Below the pieces are notes generated by a model. That model saw only the letters and a list, made by a program, of their open reading frames with translations, was not told the DNA's origin and searched no databases. From contig CAYNLG010000027.1 in assembly GCA_964397995.1 (NCBI GenBank), positions 1-41,595 on the forward strand: a stretch of 41,595 nt of DNA, in the 5' to 3' direction. Of this stretch, positions 38,853-41,595 are shown one piece after another (positions within the stretch are counted from its first letter, which is position 1; every line of letters begins with the position of its first letter). The stretch is from CAYNLG01 sp964397995 (GTDB lineage Bacteria > Planctomycetota > Phycisphaerae > FEN-1346). Made by a program: the position numbers and the translations under genes.

Positions 38853-39863
38853 CTACGCCTTCAGTTCGACCGGCGCCCCGTCCTCGTTCAGGCTCTCCTG
38901 CCCCGCCGCCAGCACCCGCACCACGCGCAGCCCGTCGCGGGCGTCGCTGCGCGGCGTGGTGCCGGCCTCGATGGCCTCGAGGAAGTGCAGGCATTCGGCC
39001 CGGAGCGGCTCGCCGGAGGCGATCTTCGGCGTCAGAATGTCCCCGGCCCGGAGCGTCAGCGACTGGTCGAAGTCCACCACCGAGCCCACCACGTCCACCC
39101 CCTTGTCGTAGACGCGGACCTTCTCGGCCGGCTCCATGTCGTCGAAGGTGGCCATCTTCTCCGAGCCCACGAGCGTCAGTTTGCGGATCTTGTGCGGGTC
39201 GAACCACGAGACGTGGATGTGCGCCATCCGCCCGTCGGCGAACTTGAGCTGGGCGAAGACCACGTCCTCCACGCCCGGCTGCAGGTACGCCTGGCCCTGG
39301 GCCGTCACCGTCACCGGCTCCGCCCCGAACAGGAACAGGATGATCGACACGTCGTGCGGCGCCAGGCTCCACCAGGCGTTCTCGTCCTTGCGGACCACGC
39401 CCAGGTTCACCCGCTGGCAGTACGCGTACCGCAGGTCGCCCAGCCACCCCTCCGACACCATTTCCTTCAGATACAGCACGCAGGGGTGATATTCGAGCAG
39501 GTGGCCGACCATCAGCACGCGGCCGGCGGCCTCGGACCGGGCCACCAGGTCCTCCGCCTCGGCCGGCGACAGCGTCATCGGCTTCTCCACGAGGACGTGC
39601 TTGCCGGCCTCCAACGCCCTGCAGACGAGCTCGTAGTGGCTCGGCGCGTGGGTGGCGACGACGACGGCGTCGACCTCGCCGTCGCCGAAGACTTCGCCGG
39701 CGTCGGTGGTCGTCGCGATGCCCTCGTACGCCGCGCGGTGCCGCGCGAGCGTCTCCTCGCTGAGGTCGCAGACGGTCTTGAGGCGGCAGGCGGGCATCTG
39801 GTGGAAGTTGCGGACGTGGTTCTTGCCCCATCCGCCGCCTCCGATGACGGCTACGGTCGTCAC
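38853..39863 (-). CDS. wbpB: Gfo/Idh/MocA oxidoreductase (WbpB-like UDP-GlcNAcA 3-dehydrogenase)
   Basis: 336 aa. Rossmann VAVIGGGGWGKNHVRNF (4-20), VVVATHAPSHYELV, LVEKPMTLSPAEAEDL with the EKP motif at 93-95, and WWSLAPHDVSIILFLFG with the catalytic His170. It oxidises UDP-GlcNAcA at C3 so that WbpE can transaminate it, probably recycling NADH with 2-oxoglutarate as in Pseudomonas. I chose GTG 39863, which has GGAGA 6 nt upstream; GTG 39869 is closer to that site. First gene of the long minus-strand block, about 125 nt after a consensus promoter. Confidence 0.9.
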   Translation of the reverse strand: MTTVAVIGGGGWGKNHVRNFHQMPACRLKTVCDLSEETLARHRAAYEGIATTTDAGEVFGDGEVDAVVVATHAPSHYELVCRALEAGKHVLVEKPMTLSPAEAEDLVARSEAAGRVLMVGHLLEYHPCVLYLKEMVSEGWLGDLRYAYCQRVNLGVVRKDENAWWSLAPHDVSIILFLFGAEPVTVTAQGQAYLQPGVEDVVFAQLKFADGRMAHIHVSWFDPHKIRKLTLVGSEKMATFDDMEPAEKVRVYDKGVDVVGSVVDFDQSLTLRAGDILTPKIASGEPLRAECLHFLEAIEAGTTPRSDARDGLRVVRVLAAGQESLNEDGAPVELKA

Positions 39864-39960
39864 TGGCACTCTCCTTCGAGCACGGTCCGTCCCCCTGCTG
39901 CCGATACGAACACGGGGCCTCACGCCGGAGGCCCCGCCACGCGTCCTGCGCCGCAAAACG

Positions 39961-39988
39961 AAAAAAACACTCGGCAGACCGCCGAAGT
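39961..39988 (-). terminator. Hairpin plus U7 at the start of the wbpB-led transcript; possible attenuator
   Basis: Minus strand from the expected start site: ACT, TCGGC-GGTCT-GCCGA, GTG, then seven T. The stem is 5 perfect pairs, extendable by ACU/AGU around one bulged U, and the U run follows 3 nt later. It has the form of an intrinsic terminator but is so close to the transcription start that it may instead protect the 5' end or act as an attenuator. Function is inference. Confidence 0.45.
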
Positions 39989-39994
39989 CCCGGC

Positions 39995-40022
39995 ATTATA
40001 GGCACGGCCCAAGGGCTGTCAA
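39995..40022 (-). promoter_or_regulatory. Consensus sigma70 promoter of the wbpB-led gene block
   Basis: Minus-strand TTGACA, 16-bp spacer, TATAAT: both boxes perfect. It lies in the 273-bp gap between wbpB and the divergent wbpA. No equally good promoter for wbpA was found, though a TATAGG box overlaps on the plus strand. Confidence 0.8.
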
Positions 40023-40136
40023 GCAAGCCCTCGGGCGGCGCGCCCGGGCGTCGGACCGCCCTGGCCGCCCCGCCCGGGGCCGCAACCGCGAAGCGGCGCC
40101 GCCCGCGCCGCACGCCCAGGAAGGAGCCGGAATCGC

Positions 40137-41468
40137 ATGGCGGACCTCATCCAGCGTATCGAATCCCGTGACGCCCTCGTCGGCATCATCGGCATGGGCT
40201 ACGTCGGCCTGCCCCTCGCGACGACCTTCTGCGGGGGCGGCTTCGGTGTCCTCGGCTTCGATGTCGACCCGGCCAAGGTCGAGGCCCTGCAGGCCGGGCG
40301 CTCGTACATCAAGCACATCCCGGCCGACACCATCGCCGCCATGCGCGAGGGCGACCGCTTCGTCGCCACCACTGATTACCGTCGAATCGTCGATGTCGAC
40401 GCCATTCTCATCTGCGTGCCCACCCCGCTCACCAAGTCCCGCGAACCCGACCTCAGCTTCATCGAATCGACCGGCCGGGCCATCGCCGAGCACCTCCGGC
40501 GCGGCCAGCTCGTCGTGCTCGAAAGCACCACCTACCCCGGCACGACGCGCGAGGTGCTCGGGCCGATTCTCGAAACATCCGGCCTCACCGTGGGCGACGA
40601 CGTGCTTCTGGCCTTCAGCCCGGAACGCGAGGACCCGGGCAACCCGTCGTTCACCACACGGACCATTCCGAAGGTCGTCGGCGGGTGCGACGAGGCCGCC
40701 ACGCGGGCCGCTACGGCCCTCTACGAGGCCGTTCTCGAGACCGTCGTCCCCGTCGCCAGCTGCGAGGTCGCCGAGGCCAGCAAGCTGACCGAGAACATTT
40801 ACCGGGCCGTCAACATCGCCCTGGTGAACGAACTCAAGATTATCTTCACGCGTATGGGCATCGACGTCTGGGAGGTCCTCGAGGCCGCCGGCACCAAGCC
40901 CTTCGGCTTCGGCCGGAAAGAGAACAAGACCTTCTTCACCCCGGGGCCGGGCCTGGGCGGGCACTGCATCCCGATCGACCCCTTCTACCTCACCTGGAAG
41001 GCCCGCGAGTACGAGACGCCGACCCGGTTCATCGAGCTCGCCGGCGAGATCAACACCGCCATGCCGGACTACGTGGTGCAGCGGCTGATGCTCGCGCTGA
41101 ACGCCCGCGGAAAGGCCCTGAAGGGGTCGCGCGTGCTCGTATTGGGCCTTGCGTATAAGCCCGACGTCGACGACATGCGCGAGAGCCCGTCCATCCATCT
41201 CATCGAAAAGCTCCGCGACCTCGGCGCCGCCGTGGACTACAACGACCCGTACATCCCGAAGACGCCGCGCCAGCGCGAACACGACCTCCGGATGGAGAGC
41301 GTGCCGCTCTCGGACGAGGCCCTGGCCGGGTACGACGCCGTCCTCGTCTCGACCCACCACAGCAACTACGACTATGGGCGCATCGTCGCCGGGGCCCAAC
41401 TGGTGGTGGATACGCGCAACGCCACCGTGGGCGTCACCGAGGGCCGCGAGAAGATCGTCAAGGCGTGA
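40137..41468 (+). CDS. wbpA: UDP-N-acetylglucosamine 6-dehydrogenase (WbpA/UgdH family)
   Basis: 443 aa. Three-domain nucleotide-sugar dehydrogenase: VGIIGMGYVGLPLA (15-28), LICVPTPLTKSREPD, STTYPGTT (130-137), the central EASKLTENIYRAVNIALVNE (K216, N220) and the catalytic Cys277 in GGHCIPIDPFYL, then the C-terminal GLAYKPDVDDMRESP. It oxidises UDP-GlcNAc C6 to UDP-GlcNAcA with two NAD, the first step of the Wbp pathway whose other enzymes lie divergently. WecC (UDP-ManNAc dehydrogenase) is related, but the neighbours favour WbpA. ATG 40137 has AGGAAGGAG upstream. The 127 bp after it to the window end show nothing recognisable. Confidence 0.93.
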   Translation: MADLIQRIESRDALVGIIGMGYVGLPLATTFCGGGFGVLGFDVDPAKVEALQAGRSYIKHIPADTIAAMREGDRFVATTDYRRIVDVDAILICVPTPLTKSREPDLSFIESTGRAIAEHLRRGQLVVLESTTYPGTTREVLGPILETSGLTVGDDVLLAFSPEREDPGNPSFTTRTIPKVVGGCDEAATRAATALYEAVLETVVPVASCEVAEASKLTENIYRAVNIALVNELKIIFTRMGIDVWEVLEAAGTKPFGFGRKENKTFFTPGPGLGGHCIPIDPFYLTWKAREYETPTRFIELAGEINTAMPDYVVQRLMLALNARGKALKGSRVLVLGLAYKPDVDDMRESPSIHLIEKLRDLGAAVDYNDPYIPKTPRQREHDLRMESVPLSDEALAGYDAVLVSTHHSNYDYGRIVAGAQLVVDTRNATVGVTEGREKIVKA

Positions 41469-41595
41469 CGCGCGGCCACCGGCCGGCGCGCCTCGATGGC
41501 CTCGAAAACGCGGCACGAGCCCACGGGCGGGGATGCGTACAACTGCTCACGCCTGAATGCGTGGCGCGGGATACCGGCGATGGCAGAGCGGCCAC

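Noticed and set aside
1..41595. CRISPR arrays, tRNA, rRNA or prophage genes
   Set aside because: I looked for regularly spaced repeats, cloverleaf-like segments and integrase or phage structural motifs and saw none.

Overview
The window is very GC-rich, gene-dense bacterial DNA. The gene content is an extracellular polysaccharide or O-antigen locus plus the machinery to sulfate its product. Protein styles (sulfatase-like proteins ending in RLRxLGY, paired NodB deacetylases, many sugar enzymes) recall Planctomycetota, Hydrogenedentota or similar lineages. No rRNA, tRNA or other phylogenetic marker is present, so the placement is a guess.

Layout. (1) 62-3.97 kb, minus strand: sat and cysC make PAPS. 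Upstream of them lie a ribbon-helix-helix regulator and a 2,3-bisphosphoglycerate-independent phosphoglycerate mutase whose two halves are in swapped order, a circular permutation. (2) 3.97-5.0 kb: a gene-poor stretch, then a BglII-type restriction endonuclease gene whose natural 5' end carries a stop codon. (3) 5.08-9.9 kb: an alkaline-phosphatase-superfamily phosphohydrolase and a divergent UDP-sugar 4-epimerase. A scarred region follows in which 139 bp of the epimerase 3' end is duplicated, then two convergent NodB-type deacetylases. (4) 10.0-19.1 kb: a membrane-anchored deacetylase-like protein coupled to a GT2, a GNAT, a LarA-type racemase coupled to an ATP-grasp enzyme, an acyltransferase-3 and a sulfatase-like enzyme. 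(5) 19.1-39.9 kb, all minus strand, probably one or a few very long transcripts: two GT4s, an Rmd-like reductase, a nucleotidyltransferase, a LegB-like dehydratase, three sulfotransferases, an O-antigen polymerase/ligase, another GT-B transferase, NeuB, a NeuA-PseG fusion, a second sulfatase-like enzyme, a methyltransferase, a Wzx flippase, and wbpE-wbpD-wbpB. A consensus sigma70 promoter with a hairpin plus U7 at the transcript start precedes this block. (6) 40.1-41.5 kb, plus strand: wbpA, divergent from wbpB.

How it fits together (inference). WbpA/B/E/D would make a UDP-2,3-diacetamido-glucuronic acid. LegB, NeuB and NeuA-PseG would make a CMP-nonulosonic acid. Rmd and the nucleotidyltransferase would make a deoxyhexose. 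Glycosyltransferases assemble a repeat unit, Wzx flips it and Wzy polymerises it. The deacetylases, acyltransferase, methyltransferase and sulfotransferases decorate it, with PAPS from Sat/CysC. No initiating glycosyl-phosphate transferase and no Wza/Wzc export genes are visible here.

The most unusual single item is the circularly permuted phosphoglycerate mutase at 2006-3604.
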